Shown here one piece after another: positions 34,929 through 44,095 of a DNA stretch of 64,000 bases; position 1 is the first letter of the stretch, and the number at the start of each line of letters is the position of its first letter. The translations under genes were made by a program, and so were the position numbers. Source of the stretch: Streptomyces sp. 840.1 (lineage in GTDB: Bacteria > Actinomycetota > Actinomycetes > Streptomycetales > Streptomycetaceae); the NCBI RefSeq assembly GCF_003751445.1, contig NZ_RJUU01000001.1:3291001-3355000 (forward strand). The letters are read 5' to 3'. The notes under the pieces were generated by a model that had not been told where the DNA came from, made no database searches, and saw only the letters and a list, made by a program, of their open reading frames with translations.

Positions 34929-36647
34929 CTACATCTGGCGGTAGGGCCAGTACACGTCCATGCACTCGTCCGTCTTGGCCCCGTTGACCGACTCGGTGTC
35001 CTCCAGCGGGTCACTGTCGTCCGCCGCGGCCTCCGGGAACGTGGAACCCGTCCGCCAGTCCGAGCCGACCGTGAGCGTCAGCCCGGCCCCGTCCGGGGTC
35101 TCCTTCACGGCGTTCGTCGGCATCGAGAGCGCCTTGGCGAGCGACAGCGCGTCCGACCTGCCCTGTGCGCCGGAGCTCTTCGGATAGGTCACCTCGGTCG
35201 TCCGGGCCGAGCCGGGATCGGTCGAGGCGTCCGCCTCGGTGAAGCCCTTGGCCTTCAGCAGGTCCCGGACGACCCCGGCACGGCCGTCGGTGGCCGCCTG
35301 CCCGTCGCCGGAGGTGCCGTTGACGACCGTCACCCCGAGGGAGGCGGGAGCGCCGGCCTTCGGTCCGGCCGCCGCCTTCTTCTTCGCCTTGGCGCGGTCC
35401 TTCGGGTCGAGCGACTGGTCGTCCCGGATCAGCCCCCAGAGCTTGTCCGCGGAGCCCGGCTTCGGCAGCACGTGGGCCTCGGGGTCCTCGGGGTCCTGGA
35501 TCCGGGGCATCGTCAGCATGTTCATCTTGTCCAGCGGCACGTTCTTCAGCTGCATGCCGAGGTCGAACAGCTTCTTCACCGTGCCGATCTCCTCGGAGAC
35601 CTGGAGCGACTTCGTCCCGGTCTCGGCGAGGTTCATCAGCCGTCCGGTGTCCGTGAACGCGTTCTGGCTCTTCAGCTCACGCAGGACCGAGTTCAGGTAC
35701 ATGTGCTGCGCCTTGGACCGGCCGATGTCGCTCTCGAAGGCATGCCGGGTACGCAGCCACTTCAGCGCGTCCTCGCCCTTGATCTTGTGCCGGCCCGCCG
35801 TCAGCCGCAGGTGGGAGCCACCGGGCACACCGGGCTTGGACACGTCGTTGACGTTCTGCTTCACACAGACCCAGGCGCCGCCCACGGCATCCGCCATGTC
35901 CACCACACCCGCGAAGTCGACCATCATCCAGTGGTCGATGTAGACCCCGGTGAGCTTCTCCCAGGTGTCCAGCGTGCAGCCGGGGCCGCCGCGCAGCGTC
36001 TCGTTGATGATGCCGTTGCTGGCGGGGTACTTCTGGTGGGTGTCGGGGTTCTCGCAGGCGGGGATGTCGACGCGGGTGTCGCGCGGGATGCTGACGACCG
36101 AGGCGTTCTTCCGGTCGGCCGAGACGTGGAGCAGCATCTGCACGTCGGCCAGCGGTGTGCCGCCCACGCTCTCCTTCGACCCGCCGAGCTTGAGGTTCTC
36201 CTTGCTGTTGCGGCTGTCGGAGCCGATCAGCAGGAGGTTCAGCGGGGTCTGGCCCGCGGCGTTCGGCGCGGTCTTCTTCGCCGCGCTGTTGCCCGCGCTG
36301 CGCGCCCCCTTGCGGAGGTTGCCGTTCAGGTGCTCGTACCAGAGATAACCGGCCGCGCCGGTGCCGAGTATGACGAAGGCGAGGGAGAAGGCGATCCAGC
36401 GCAGCACCCGCCGCTTCTTCGTCCGGCCGGCGCGGCGGGAACCCCCGCGGCGCCCGCCGTGGCCGCCGGCGCGGCGGCTGCCGCCCCCGCCGTCGCCCCT
36501 CCCGGCCCGGCGGCTGCCGCCGCCTTCGCCCTCGGGCTCCGGGGCGTCGCTCTTCCCGTCCTCGTAGAGAGCGTCGTCCCAGCCGAGTTGACCGGCATGC
36601 CGGACCCGTGGCCGCGTTCCCTCCCCTGGCGTGCTGCTCCGTCCCAC
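34929..36647 (-). CDS. LCP family glycopolymer transferase 3 with LytR_C domain
   Basis: A 572-aa LCP enzyme. The N-terminal ~110 residues are Gly/Ser/Arg-rich repeats of GGSRRAG type in the cytoplasm, followed by a TM helix (IAFSLAFVILGTGAAGYLWY). The LCP domain has LLLIGSDSRNS, VSIPRDTRVDIP, DHWMMVDFAGV and WLRTRHAFESDIGR. A LytR_C-type module (GVTVVNGTSGDG) lies near residue 445. GTG 36647 has AGGGGG 6 nt upstream; a longer frame to 36725 overlaps the preceding gene. It lies 49 bp after LCP 4, so it is likely in the same operon. Confidence 0.92.
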   Translation of the reverse strand: MGRSSTPGEGTRPRVRHAGQLGWDDALYEDGKSDAPEPEGEGGGSRRAGRGDGGGGSRRAGGHGGRRGGSRRAGRTKKRRVLRWIAFSLAFVILGTGAAGYLWYEHLNGNLRKGARSAGNSAAKKTAPNAAGQTPLNLLLIGSDSRNSKENLKLGGSKESVGGTPLADVQMLLHVSADRKNASVVSIPRDTRVDIPACENPDTHQKYPASNGIINETLRGGPGCTLDTWEKLTGVYIDHWMMVDFAGVVDMADAVGGAWVCVKQNVNDVSKPGVPGGSHLRLTAGRHKIKGEDALKWLRTRHAFESDIGRSKAQHMYLNSVLRELKSQNAFTDTGRLMNLAETGTKSLQVSEEIGTVKKLFDLGMQLKNVPLDKMNMLTMPRIQDPEDPEAHVLPKPGSADKLWGLIRDDQSLDPKDRAKAKKKAAAGPKAGAPASLGVTVVNGTSGDGQAATDGRAGVVRDLLKAKGFTEADASTDPGSARTTEVTYPKSSGAQGRSDALSLAKALSMPTNAVKETPDGAGLTLTVGSDWRTGSTFPEAAADDSDPLEDTESVNGAKTDECMDVYWPYRQM

Positions 36648-36696
36648 CGGGACCCCCCTGCTGCTCAGACTCGCGATATCGCGCAGTGACCCGGTG

Positions 36697-38517
36697 TCAC
36701 TTGGCGCACTCTGCCTTGTCGGCACTGGCCTTCGGAATGTCGATCTTGGCCGGGCCGGTGATGGGGGTGCCTGCGGCCTTGAAGTCCGCCCCCAGTGTCA
36801 GCACCATCGCCTGGAGCCCCTCGGCATCGGTGGTGCCCTTCTTGAGCGCCGATCCCGGGAGCCCCATCATCGCGGCGAGCGCCCGCGCCTGGTCCGCCTG
36901 GTTCGGGGCGTACGCCAGCGTCGTCTTGGCTGTCTTCGCCGGGGCGTTGGCCTTGTTCGTGGACTTGAGGACGCCCTGCTCGTTCTGCAGCCAGGTCACG
37001 GTCTGCTGAGCGGCTCCGGGGACCCCGCCGCCGTTGTAGACGTCGACGCGTACGTCGCCGGCTGCGGCCTTGGTGCCCTTGAGGAGCGCGTCCTGCTTGC
37101 CCTTGGCCGCCTTCTTCTGCGCGGCCACCTCGGTCAGCGAGGTGTCGGCCTGCATCATCGAGAACAGCTGCGGAGCCTTCACCGGGTCCACCACGACGGT
37201 GATCGGCTTGGGCTCGGCCGGGTTGTCGATGACCGGAAGCGTCACGAAGCTGATGTTCTTCGTGTCGATCTTCGTGAGCTCCTTGGCCAGCGAGGTCAGC
37301 TTCGACGGCGAGCCGATGGCCTTGTCGACCGTCAGGGCCTTCGTCGCCGCGTCCGCGAGCTTGAACAGCTTCGTCGGGCTGGTCAGGGTGTCGTCCGACT
37401 TCATCTGCCGGATCATCGAGCCGATGAACTGCTGCTGGACCTTGATCCGGTCCAGGTCACTGCCGTTGGCGAAGCTGTGCCGGGTCCGTACGAACGCCAG
37501 CGCCTGCTCGCCCTCGATGGTGTGCTCGCCCTCCGAGAGGTCCAGATGCGAGTCGGCGTCCTTGACCGGCTTGGCGAGGCAGATCTTGACGCCGCCGACC
37601 GCGGTGGACAGCTGCTTGACCGCGTTGAAGTCGACCATCATGAAGTGGTCGACCTTGAGGCCGGTGAGCTCCTTGACTGTCTCCATCGTGCAGCCCGGGT
37701 CGCGGCCCTCCTGGCCGAGGCTGACGTTGAACCGGATGTTCTCGGTGCCCGGGATGACCTTGTCCGAGCCGTCCGGCTGCCTGGACTTGCATTCGGGGAT
37801 GTTGGTGACGAGGTCGCGGGGGATGCTCAGCGCCGTGGCGTTGGTGCGGTCCTTGGAGACGTGGAACAGGATGTTGGTATCGGCATGGCCGGTACTGCCC
37901 TTGTCGCCGTAGCCCTCGTTGCCCTTGCCGGTGCGCTTGTCCGTGCCGATGACCAATATGTTGAGCGGCGCGTTGGCGGTGACGACGTCCTTGTTGCCGG
38001 CGTCGCCGATGTCCACGGTGTTCAGGTTGCCGCTGAAGTGCTGGTACAGCCAGTAACCGCTGATCGAGACTCCGACGAGCAGGAAGGCCATCACGCCGCC
38101 CGTCCAGAGCAGCGCCTTCTTGCGGCGGGCCTTGGGGGCCTTGCGCTTGCGGCGGCCGGCGCCGTTCTCGTTCGAGGACGGTCCCGCGCTCTCCTGGCCG
38201 CGCGACTCCTGGCCGCGGCTGTCCTGCCCGCGGGCCGAGCGCCGGCCGCCCTGCCTGGGCACTTCGCGGCCCGGACCGGCACCGCGTCCGCCGCCCTCGC
38301 GCGGGGAGTCCCGTCGCCGGCCCACGTCGTCACGGCCGGTGCCCTCGCGGCCGGCGTCTCTGCGCCGGGCGCCACGAGGTGCCGGAGTGGTCGGGGCGCC
38401 GCCCGAATCCCCTCCGGATTGGTGCAGTCGCAGTTCGTAGTCGCCGGTGTCCGGGTTGAGGACCCATTGGTCTGCGGGATCGATGTCTTCCGCCCGCCCA
38501 CGGCCTTGTGCATCCAC
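36697..38517 (-). CDS. LCP family glycopolymer transferase 4 with LytR_C domain
   Basis: The largest LCP here, 606 aa. The cytoplasmic region begins EDIDPADQWVLNPDTGDYELRL, a short motif that looks conserved, then becomes Arg/Gly/Glu-rich. A TM helix (LLWTGGVMAFLLVGVSISGYWL) precedes the LCP domain: LVIGTDKRTG, LSIPRDLVTNIP, DHFMMVDFNAV and FVRTRHSFANGSDLDR. A LytR_C-type module (VRVDVYNGGGVPGAA) and a C-terminal Ala/Lys-rich end follow. GTG 38517 has GGAGGA about 11 nt upstream. Confidence 0.93.
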   Translation of the reverse strand: MDAQGRGRAEDIDPADQWVLNPDTGDYELRLHQSGGDSGGAPTTPAPRGARRRDAGREGTGRDDVGRRRDSPREGGGRGAGPGREVPRQGGRRSARGQDSRGQESRGQESAGPSSNENGAGRRKRKAPKARRKKALLWTGGVMAFLLVGVSISGYWLYQHFSGNLNTVDIGDAGNKDVVTANAPLNILVIGTDKRTGKGNEGYGDKGSTGHADTNILFHVSKDRTNATALSIPRDLVTNIPECKSRQPDGSDKVIPGTENIRFNVSLGQEGRDPGCTMETVKELTGLKVDHFMMVDFNAVKQLSTAVGGVKICLAKPVKDADSHLDLSEGEHTIEGEQALAFVRTRHSFANGSDLDRIKVQQQFIGSMIRQMKSDDTLTSPTKLFKLADAATKALTVDKAIGSPSKLTSLAKELTKIDTKNISFVTLPVIDNPAEPKPITVVVDPVKAPQLFSMMQADTSLTEVAAQKKAAKGKQDALLKGTKAAAGDVRVDVYNGGGVPGAAQQTVTWLQNEQGVLKSTNKANAPAKTAKTTLAYAPNQADQARALAAMMGLPGSALKKGTTDAEGLQAMVLTLGADFKAAGTPITGPAKIDIPKASADKAECAK

Positions 38518-38741
38518 GGTTGCTTGAGTCCTCCGTCGGTGCCACGCGAGGCGCCTCCCCCGATAAGGCGCTCAATCTTTCGCTCCGGAAGTGCTCGGCC
38601 CGAGGGCCCGGAGCAACCGGATCGCGTCACACTATCCGTCCGGTTCGGCGCCGAGCGATGGGCGTGACATATTCCACGGCCCTTACAACCGGGCATTCTT
38701 CCCATTGCACGCCGAACGTTGATGTCTGCTTGGTAATTGCT

Positions 38742-40271
38742 TTACTGCTTGCACAGGTCGGTCGCGGCGTTGTTACCCGAATAGGTGGGTGTGGGGCTTG
38801 GGTTCCGAGTGCCCGATGCCCCGTCCGCAGGTTCGCCCGACCGGTTCTTGCTGTCTTCATCCTGTGAATGTTCCGAACCCTCCCCGTGGCCGCTGTTCCC
38901 GCCGTCGTCGCCGTTGAGCTGATCTGCGGGCACCACGGTGAGCGGCTTGTCGTCGCGCAGTTGCTTGAAGAGCCTGTCCGCGTCGGGCTGTACCAGTTCG
39001 TCCCGGTTCCGGTTGGCGGCGTACGGCTGCCTCGGAACGGTCAGGAACTGAACCTTGTCGGTCGGTACGTTGCGCATGCCGCGTACCAGTTCGTACAGGT
39101 CCTTCAGGGTGTCCAGCCCCGGGTCCGTGGTCAGCGCCTTCGTCGCCGCGTCCAGGACCGGGTAGAGCCGGGTCGGGTTGAGCAGTACGCCGTTGCTCTG
39201 CACCTTGTTGACGAGCGCGCCCAGGAACTGCTGCTGGCGGTCCATCCGTTCGGTGTCACTGCCGTTGCCGATCGACTTGCGCACCCGTACGTAGCCCAGC
39301 GCCTGCTCGCCGCTGAGCTTCTGGCGGCCCGCAGGGAGCTTGAGGTGGGCCGCGCTGTCGTTGATCGGGTCCTTGAGACAGATCTCCACGCCGTTCACCG
39401 CGTCGACCATGTCCTTGAAGCCGTTGAAGTCGACGACCATGTAGTGATCGAGGCGGACGCCCGTCATCTTTTCGACGGTACGGATGGTGCAGGCGGTTCC
39501 ACCGAACTCGAAAGCCCAATTGAACTGGGCGAATTGCGGTCTGCTGGCAGTTTTGTCCTGCTTGTGGCAGGCCGGGATGTTCGCCATCAGGTCGCGCGGG
39601 ATGGACATCGCGGTGGCGCTTTTCCGGTTCGCGGCCAGGTGCAGCAGGATCGTGGTGTCCGAACGCTGGCTGCCGCCGTCGTCGCGGCCGTACTTGCGGT
39701 TGTCCCCGGCGCGGCTGTCGGAGCCGATGAGCAGGATGTTCTCCGCGTCATGGACGACGGACGCGGGGCGCTCCTTCTCGTACGCCTTGAGCTCGGCGGC
39801 CGCGGAGGTGTCCGTCCTGATGTTGCCGTCGAGCTTCTTGTACAGCCACCAGCCGGTGCCCGCCGCGACGAGGACGACGAACGAGGCCCCGAGCGCGGTC
39901 CAGCGCAGCCAGTGCCGCTTGCGCTTGACGGTGATGTCGAGGGTCGGGCCGGCCCCCGGCCCCTCGGACGGGGACCCGTCCGAGGCCCCGGCGCCGGACC
40001 CGCCGCCCGAGCCGCCCCCGGTCCCGCTGCCCGAGCCGCTGCGGGTCTCGCCGCCCGGGGTGCTCCCGGGGGTGCTCTCCGAGCGGCGGTCGGAGGTGTT
40101 CCCCGGGTTCCCGGGAGCGTCCCCCGAAGTGTTCCTGTCCGAGGGGTTCTCCGGCGCGGGCTTCCCGCCGCGCTCCGCGCCGGGCGACCCGTCCGGCGTC
40201 TGGTCCTCGCCCGCGGCCGAGTCGTCGGGGTCGGCCGGAGTGCCGGCACTTTCGGTCACGTCTGCGTCCAT
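38742..40271 (-). CDS. LCP family glycopolymer transferase 5
   Basis: A 509-aa LCP protein with a ~115-residue acidic, Gly/Ser/Pro-rich cytoplasmic tail and a TM helix (LRWTALGASFVVLVAAGTGWWLY). The LCP domain has LLIGSDSRAGD, MSIPRDLMANIP, DHYMVVDFNGF and YVRVRKSIGNGSDTER. The last has RVRK where the paralogues have RTRH/RTRY/RSRH. No LytR_C domain is present; instead there is a Ser/Asp-rich tail. ATG 40271 has GAAGG directly adjacent, so GTG 40259 could be the true start. The 224-bp gap to LCP 4 holds a likely promoter (TAGTGT at 38634-38629, minus) and a weak hairpin. Confidence 0.92.
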   Translation of the reverse strand: MDADVTESAGTPADPDDSAAGEDQTPDGSPGAERGGKPAPENPSDRNTSGDAPGNPGNTSDRRSESTPGSTPGGETRSGSGSGTGGGSGGGSGAGASDGSPSEGPGAGPTLDITVKRKRHWLRWTALGASFVVLVAAGTGWWLYKKLDGNIRTDTSAAAELKAYEKERPASVVHDAENILLIGSDSRAGDNRKYGRDDGGSQRSDTTILLHLAANRKSATAMSIPRDLMANIPACHKQDKTASRPQFAQFNWAFEFGGTACTIRTVEKMTGVRLDHYMVVDFNGFKDMVDAVNGVEICLKDPINDSAAHLKLPAGRQKLSGEQALGYVRVRKSIGNGSDTERMDRQQQFLGALVNKVQSNGVLLNPTRLYPVLDAATKALTTDPGLDTLKDLYELVRGMRNVPTDKVQFLTVPRQPYAANRNRDELVQPDADRLFKQLRDDKPLTVVPADQLNGDDGGNSGHGEGSEHSQDEDSKNRSGEPADGASGTRNPSPTPTYSGNNAATDLCKQ

Positions 40272-40501
40272 CCTTCACGTTCGGCGGCGCGATGGGCCGC
40301 CGGTTGCAGAAGTAGACGGCTGAACCTCACGCTTGGTTGTGCCTTGAGTGGTCTGTACCGCAGATCATGTACCGGAGTTGACGTATCGCCCGGAGGGCTC
40401 GGCCCACGGTGGGCCGGACGGGTGACCCTCGGACCGCTTGTCGTACCGCGGCGCCCCGTCTCCCGCGTCTCCCGCGCGGAGCGCCGCCGTACCGGCCGCC
40501 G

Positions 40502-41251
40502 TCACACCGTCAGGGTGACCCGCTCGCTCTCGACGCGCTGCGCCAGCCCGTCCGCGCCCAGCTCCCCGAGGTGCCGGCACAGCACCACGGAACCCCCGGT
40601 CGCCAGCGGAGCGAAGAGCCCGGCACTGAGGCCGTCCCAGGTGTCGTACGTGCGCCCCGAGAGAAGCCGCGATCCGGCACCCAGGCCCAGCCCCGCACCG
40701 TCCGCGCGAGCCCGCGCGACCAGCTCCGCCGAACTGAGCGCCATGTCGCCCACGGTCAGCGCCGGCGCGTCCGGGTCCACCGGGGCGAACGGGGCGAACC
40801 GGTCGCCCTGTCCGGGCACCTCCACCGCGTAGTCCGCGAAGCCCTCGGGCGGCTGCGGGAACCTGCCGCCCATCGGGCGCAGCGCCAGTGCGATCCGCTC
40901 GCCGCGGCAGGCCCGCGCCACGTCCAGGGTGTCCGGTCCGGTGACGACGAGATCGGCGGCGGCCGGGTCGCCGCCCACCTCCGCGACGACGCCGGCCGAG
41001 GAGCAGGCGAGCAGCCAGACCGCGGACTGCCAGTGCGCGGGGAGCAGCAGGGCGAGCCGGTCGCCGGGCTCGGCGGCGAGATCGCCCTGCAGCAGGTTGG
41101 CGGTCTTGGCCACCCAATTGGCGAAGGTGGCCACCGACAGTTCCACGCGTTCTCCGGTGGCGTCGTCGTAGAAAGTGACCATGGGGCGGGCCGGGTCCGC
41201 GGCAAGCGCGGAACGCAGCAGGTCGGCAGGGGTGCGGTCGCTGGCGTTCAT
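40502..41251 (-). CDS. TIGR03089-type AMP-binding-like protein
   Basis: A 249-aa protein matching the N-terminal part of acyl-CoA synthetase/AMP-ligase folds: RPMVTFYDDATGERVELSVATFANWVAKTANLL and LALLLPAHWQSAVWLLACSSAGVVAEVGGD. The P-loop (TSG-T-G-PK) and A8/A10 motifs are absent. This is the size and shape of the actinobacterial TIGR03089 family, whose function is unknown. It cannot be a complete adenylating enzyme. It lies upstream of LCP 5 and is divergent from the amidase. Confidence 0.85.
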   Translation of the reverse strand: MNASDRTPADLLRSALAADPARPMVTFYDDATGERVELSVATFANWVAKTANLLQGDLAAEPGDRLALLLPAHWQSAVWLLACSSAGVVAEVGGDPAAADLVVTGPDTLDVARACRGERIALALRPMGGRFPQPPEGFADYAVEVPGQGDRFAPFAPVDPDAPALTVGDMALSSAELVARARADGAGLGLGAGSRLLSGRTYDTWDGLSAGLFAPLATGGSVVLCRHLGELGADGLAQRVESERVTLTV

Positions 41252-41389
41252 CCGCGCAAGGGTACGTGGCGGTGGCGGGCCGGGCGGGGCGCCGCGGGTG
41301 GCCCGTACACCGGTTCGGCAGACGGGCCGTCAATTGCCGGGAGAAACACCGGTCGCCGGAGATGTCCGGTTGTGCCAAGGATCATCTGT

Positions 41390-42727
41390 ATGCGTGCCTT
41401 CATTGCATCCTCCATCGGTGTCACCTGTGCGGCAGCTCTCGCGCTGCCGCTTGCCGCGCCCGCCGGCGCCGCCTCCGACACCCCCGCCCACTCGACCACC
41501 ACGGGCTCCGTGCCCGCCGAGGCGTCAGAACCCGCCGCACTGGCCGGTTCGACGCAGTCGCTCGCCCTCTCCCCGCTGTCCACCGCCTCCGCGCGGGCCC
41601 CCGGTGAACCCGTGCCGGTGGCGGGCGGACAAGGGCTGACCGAGCGCGACGTCCACCCGTTCTCCATGGTCGGCGTCGTCTGGGACGACGTGGACACCGA
41701 ACTCCACGGCACCGCCCAGGTCCGTACCCGCTCCACCGGCACCGGCCGGTGGTCCGGGTGGCAGGACCTGGAGACGCACAACGCCGAGCACTCCGCCGAC
41801 CCCGGCACCGCCGAACGCGCGTCGAGCGCCGTCCGGGGAGCCACCGCCCCGCTCTGGGTCGGCGCGTCCGACGGCGTCGAGGTCCGGGTGGACCCCGGCG
41901 CCCCGGACACGGCCGGCAGCCGTGGTGCCTCCGCCGCCCCCGTACCGCTGCCCGCCGGGCTGCACCTCGAACTCGTCGACCCCGGCGAGGACCCGCAGGA
42001 GCTCCCCGCCACCGGTGCCGCGGGCGCCGACCGCGCCGCGGTCCAGGGCGCCACCGCGCTCCCCGCCCTGAGCAGGTCCGCGACCGACGCGGCCGCCGGC
42101 TACGCCCCGGGCGCCAAGCCGTACATCGGACCCCGCCCGCGCATCATCACCCGCAAGGGCTGGGGCGCCGACGAGAAGATCCGCGAGAAGGCCTTCGCGT
42201 ACACCAACACCGTCAAGGCGGCCTTCGTCCACCACAGCGCCACCGGCAACAACTACAGCTGCTCCCAGGCGCCCTCGGTGCTGCGCGGCATCTACCGCTA
42301 CCACGTCAAGAGCAACGGCTGGCGCGACATCGGCTACAACTTCGCCGTCGACAAGTGCGGAAACATCTACGAGGGCCGGGCCGGCGGCGTGACGAAGGCC
42401 GTCATGGGCGCGCACACCCTCGGCTTCAACACCAACACCATGGGCATCGTGGTGCTCGGGAGCTTCAGCGGCACCAACCCGCCCGCCGCTTCGGTCAACG
42501 CCGTCGCCAAGCTCACCGCCTGGAAACTCGGCCTCTTCAAGGCCAACCCGAAGGGCAAGGTGACGCTGGTCTCGGGCGGAAGCAACAAGTACAAGAAGGG
42601 AAAGAAGGTCAAACTCAACGTCATCTCAGGCCACCGGGACGGTTTCGCAACCGAATGCCCCGGAGCGCGTCTCTACAAGAAGCTCGGCACGGCCCGGACC
42701 AGCTCGGCCCGGCTCCAGGGCCGCTGA
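41390..42727 (+). CDS. PGRP-type N-acetylmuramoyl-L-alanine amidase, secreted
   Basis: A 445-aa exported zinc amidase that would cut the lactyl-alanine amide of peptidoglycan. A signal peptide (1-27, ending PAGAA) precedes an Ala/Pro-rich and beta-rich region (about 40-230) that includes VGVVWDDVDTELHGTAQVRTR. The amidase_2/PGRP domain follows: RKGWGADE, the zinc His in AAFVHHSATG, YNFAVDKCGNIYEGRAGG, MGAHTLGFNTNTMGIVVLG and the second zinc His and Cys in ISGHRDGFATECPG. ATG 41390 has AAGG 9 nt upstream. Zinc ligands appear complete. Confidence 0.93.
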   Translation: MRAFIASSIGVTCAAALALPLAAPAGAASDTPAHSTTTGSVPAEASEPAALAGSTQSLALSPLSTASARAPGEPVPVAGGQGLTERDVHPFSMVGVVWDDVDTELHGTAQVRTRSTGTGRWSGWQDLETHNAEHSADPGTAERASSAVRGATAPLWVGASDGVEVRVDPGAPDTAGSRGASAAPVPLPAGLHLELVDPGEDPQELPATGAAGADRAAVQGATALPALSRSATDAAAGYAPGAKPYIGPRPRIITRKGWGADEKIREKAFAYTNTVKAAFVHHSATGNNYSCSQAPSVLRGIYRYHVKSNGWRDIGYNFAVDKCGNIYEGRAGGVTKAVMGAHTLGFNTNTMGIVVLGSFSGTNPPAASVNAVAKLTAWKLGLFKANPKGKVTLVSGGSNKYKKGKKVKLNVISGHRDGFATECPGARLYKKLGTARTSSARLQGR

Positions 42728-42805
42728 CCCGGAAGGAGCCGGGGCACCGACCGCGCCCGGGGCCTGCTGCGGGCTGCTGACCGAGGACACCCCGTCCGGT
42801 CTGCA

Positions 42806-42876
42806 TACACTGGCCAGCCGAAGAAGCCGGTGTCCGATCCCCGCTGGGCCCGGGTGGGGATCGGACACCGGCTTCT
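42806..42876 (+). promoter_or_regulatory. -10-like TACACT followed by a 21-bp perfect hairpin in the leader
   Basis: TACACT at 42806-42811 is followed after 10 nt by a perfect 21-bp inverted repeat (42822-42842 with 42856-42876, 13-nt loop). The hairpin may terminate the amidase transcript, or may form the 5' end of the downstream mRNA, which starts translation at 42915. Confidence 0.6.
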
Positions 42877-42914
42877 CACCCGGCCCGGCCCCAGCAGGAA
42901 GCAGAGACAGTGCT

Positions 42915-44006
42915 GTGACAGAGGCAAAAGAAGCGATTCTCCTGGTCGGCGGCAAGGGAACCCGGCTGCGCCCGCTCACGGTGCACACCCCGAAACCCAT
43001 GGTTCCGGCAGCGGGCGTCCCCTTCCTCACGCACCAGCTGGCGCGTGCACGGGCCGCCGGGGTCGAGCACATCGTCCTCGCGACGTCGTACCTGGCGGAG
43101 GTCTTCGAGCCGCACTTCGGCGACGGTTCCGAGCTCGGCCTCCACATCGAGTACGTCACCGAACGCGAACCGCTCGGCACCGGCGGCGCCATCCGCAACG
43201 TCGCTGCGCGGCTCACCTCAGGCCCGGACGAACCGGTCCTCATCTTCAACGGCGACATCCTCACCGGCCTCGACATCCGGGCGCTGGTCACCTCGCACGC
43301 CGACTCCGGGGCGGACGTCTCGCTCCACCTCACCCGGGTCGAGGACCCGCGCGCCTTCGGCCTCGTACCGACCGACGGCACGGGCAGGGTCACCGCGTTC
43401 CTGGAGAAGCCGCAGACCCCCGAGGAGATCGTCACCGACCAGGTGAACGCGGGCGCGTACATCTTCCGCCGGTCGGTCATCGACACCATCCCGGCCGGCC
43501 GGCCGGTCTCCGTGGAGCGCGAGACCTTCCCCGGACTGCTCGCCTCCGGCGCACATCTCCAGGGCATGGTCGACTCCACGTACTGGCTGGATCTGGGCAC
43601 CCCGCAGGCCTTCATACGCGGCTCCGCCGACCTGGTGCTCGGCCGCGCGCCCTCCCCGGCCGTCCCCGGCCGGTGCGGCGACCGGCTCGTGCTGCCGACC
43701 GCCACCGTCGCTCCCGACGCCAAACTCACCGGCGGCACGGTCATCGGCGCCGACGCGGTCATCGGCGCGGGCGCCAGGATCGAGGGCTCCGCCGTGCTGG
43801 CGGGCGCGATCGTCGAACCGGGCGCGGTGATCACCGACTCCCTGGTCGGCGCGGGCGCCAGGATCGGCAGCCGTACGGTGCTGGCCGGCGCGGTCGTCGG
43901 CGACGGGGCCAAGGTCGGCGCCGACAACGAACTGCGCGACGGAGTCCGGATCTGGTGCGGGGCACATCTGCCCGCCGCGTCGGTCCGCTTCTCCTCGGAC
44001 GAATGA
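42915..44006 (+). CDS. Mannose-1-phosphate guanylyltransferase-like NDP-sugar pyrophosphorylase (ManC type)
   Basis: A 363-aa nucleotidyltransferase. The signature LLVGGKGTRLRPLTVHTPKPMVP binds nucleotide. LGTGGAIRN, FNGDIL (metal Asp), VEDPRAFGLV, FLEKP and NAGAYIFRR complete the catalytic domain. From about residue 255 a left-handed beta-helix of hexapeptide repeats (VIGADAVIGAGARIEGSAVL) follows. This architecture matches actinobacterial GDP-mannose pyrophosphorylases; manA and manB later in the window support mannose as the sugar. GTG 42915 lacks a strong SD. Confidence 0.9.
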   Translation: MTEAKEAILLVGGKGTRLRPLTVHTPKPMVPAAGVPFLTHQLARARAAGVEHIVLATSYLAEVFEPHFGDGSELGLHIEYVTEREPLGTGGAIRNVAARLTSGPDEPVLIFNGDILTGLDIRALVTSHADSGADVSLHLTRVEDPRAFGLVPTDGTGRVTAFLEKPQTPEEIVTDQVNAGAYIFRRSVIDTIPAGRPVSVERETFPGLLASGAHLQGMVDSTYWLDLGTPQAFIRGSADLVLGRAPSPAVPGRCGDRLVLPTATVAPDAKLTGGTVIGADAVIGAGARIEGSAVLAGAIVEPGAVITDSLVGAGARIGSRTVLAGAVVGDGAKVGADNELRDGVRIWCGAHLPAASVRFSSDE

Positions 44007-44095
44007 CCGGGGCGAGCCGCTCTCCCAGCACACCCCGAATGGCCGGAATCAGCCGTACCCTCGACAGGCACCCCCGACTACCGAGGACCTCACCC

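Noticed and set aside
30097..40271. Recent tandem duplication producing the five LCP genes
   Set aside because: Outside the short LCP motifs the proteins differ widely in tails, linkers and C-terminal modules, so the copies are old.
40502..41251. Truncated acyl-CoA synthetase pseudogene
   Set aside because: Its length and lack of the C-terminal adenylation motifs match the TIGR03089 family, so it looks intact rather than broken.
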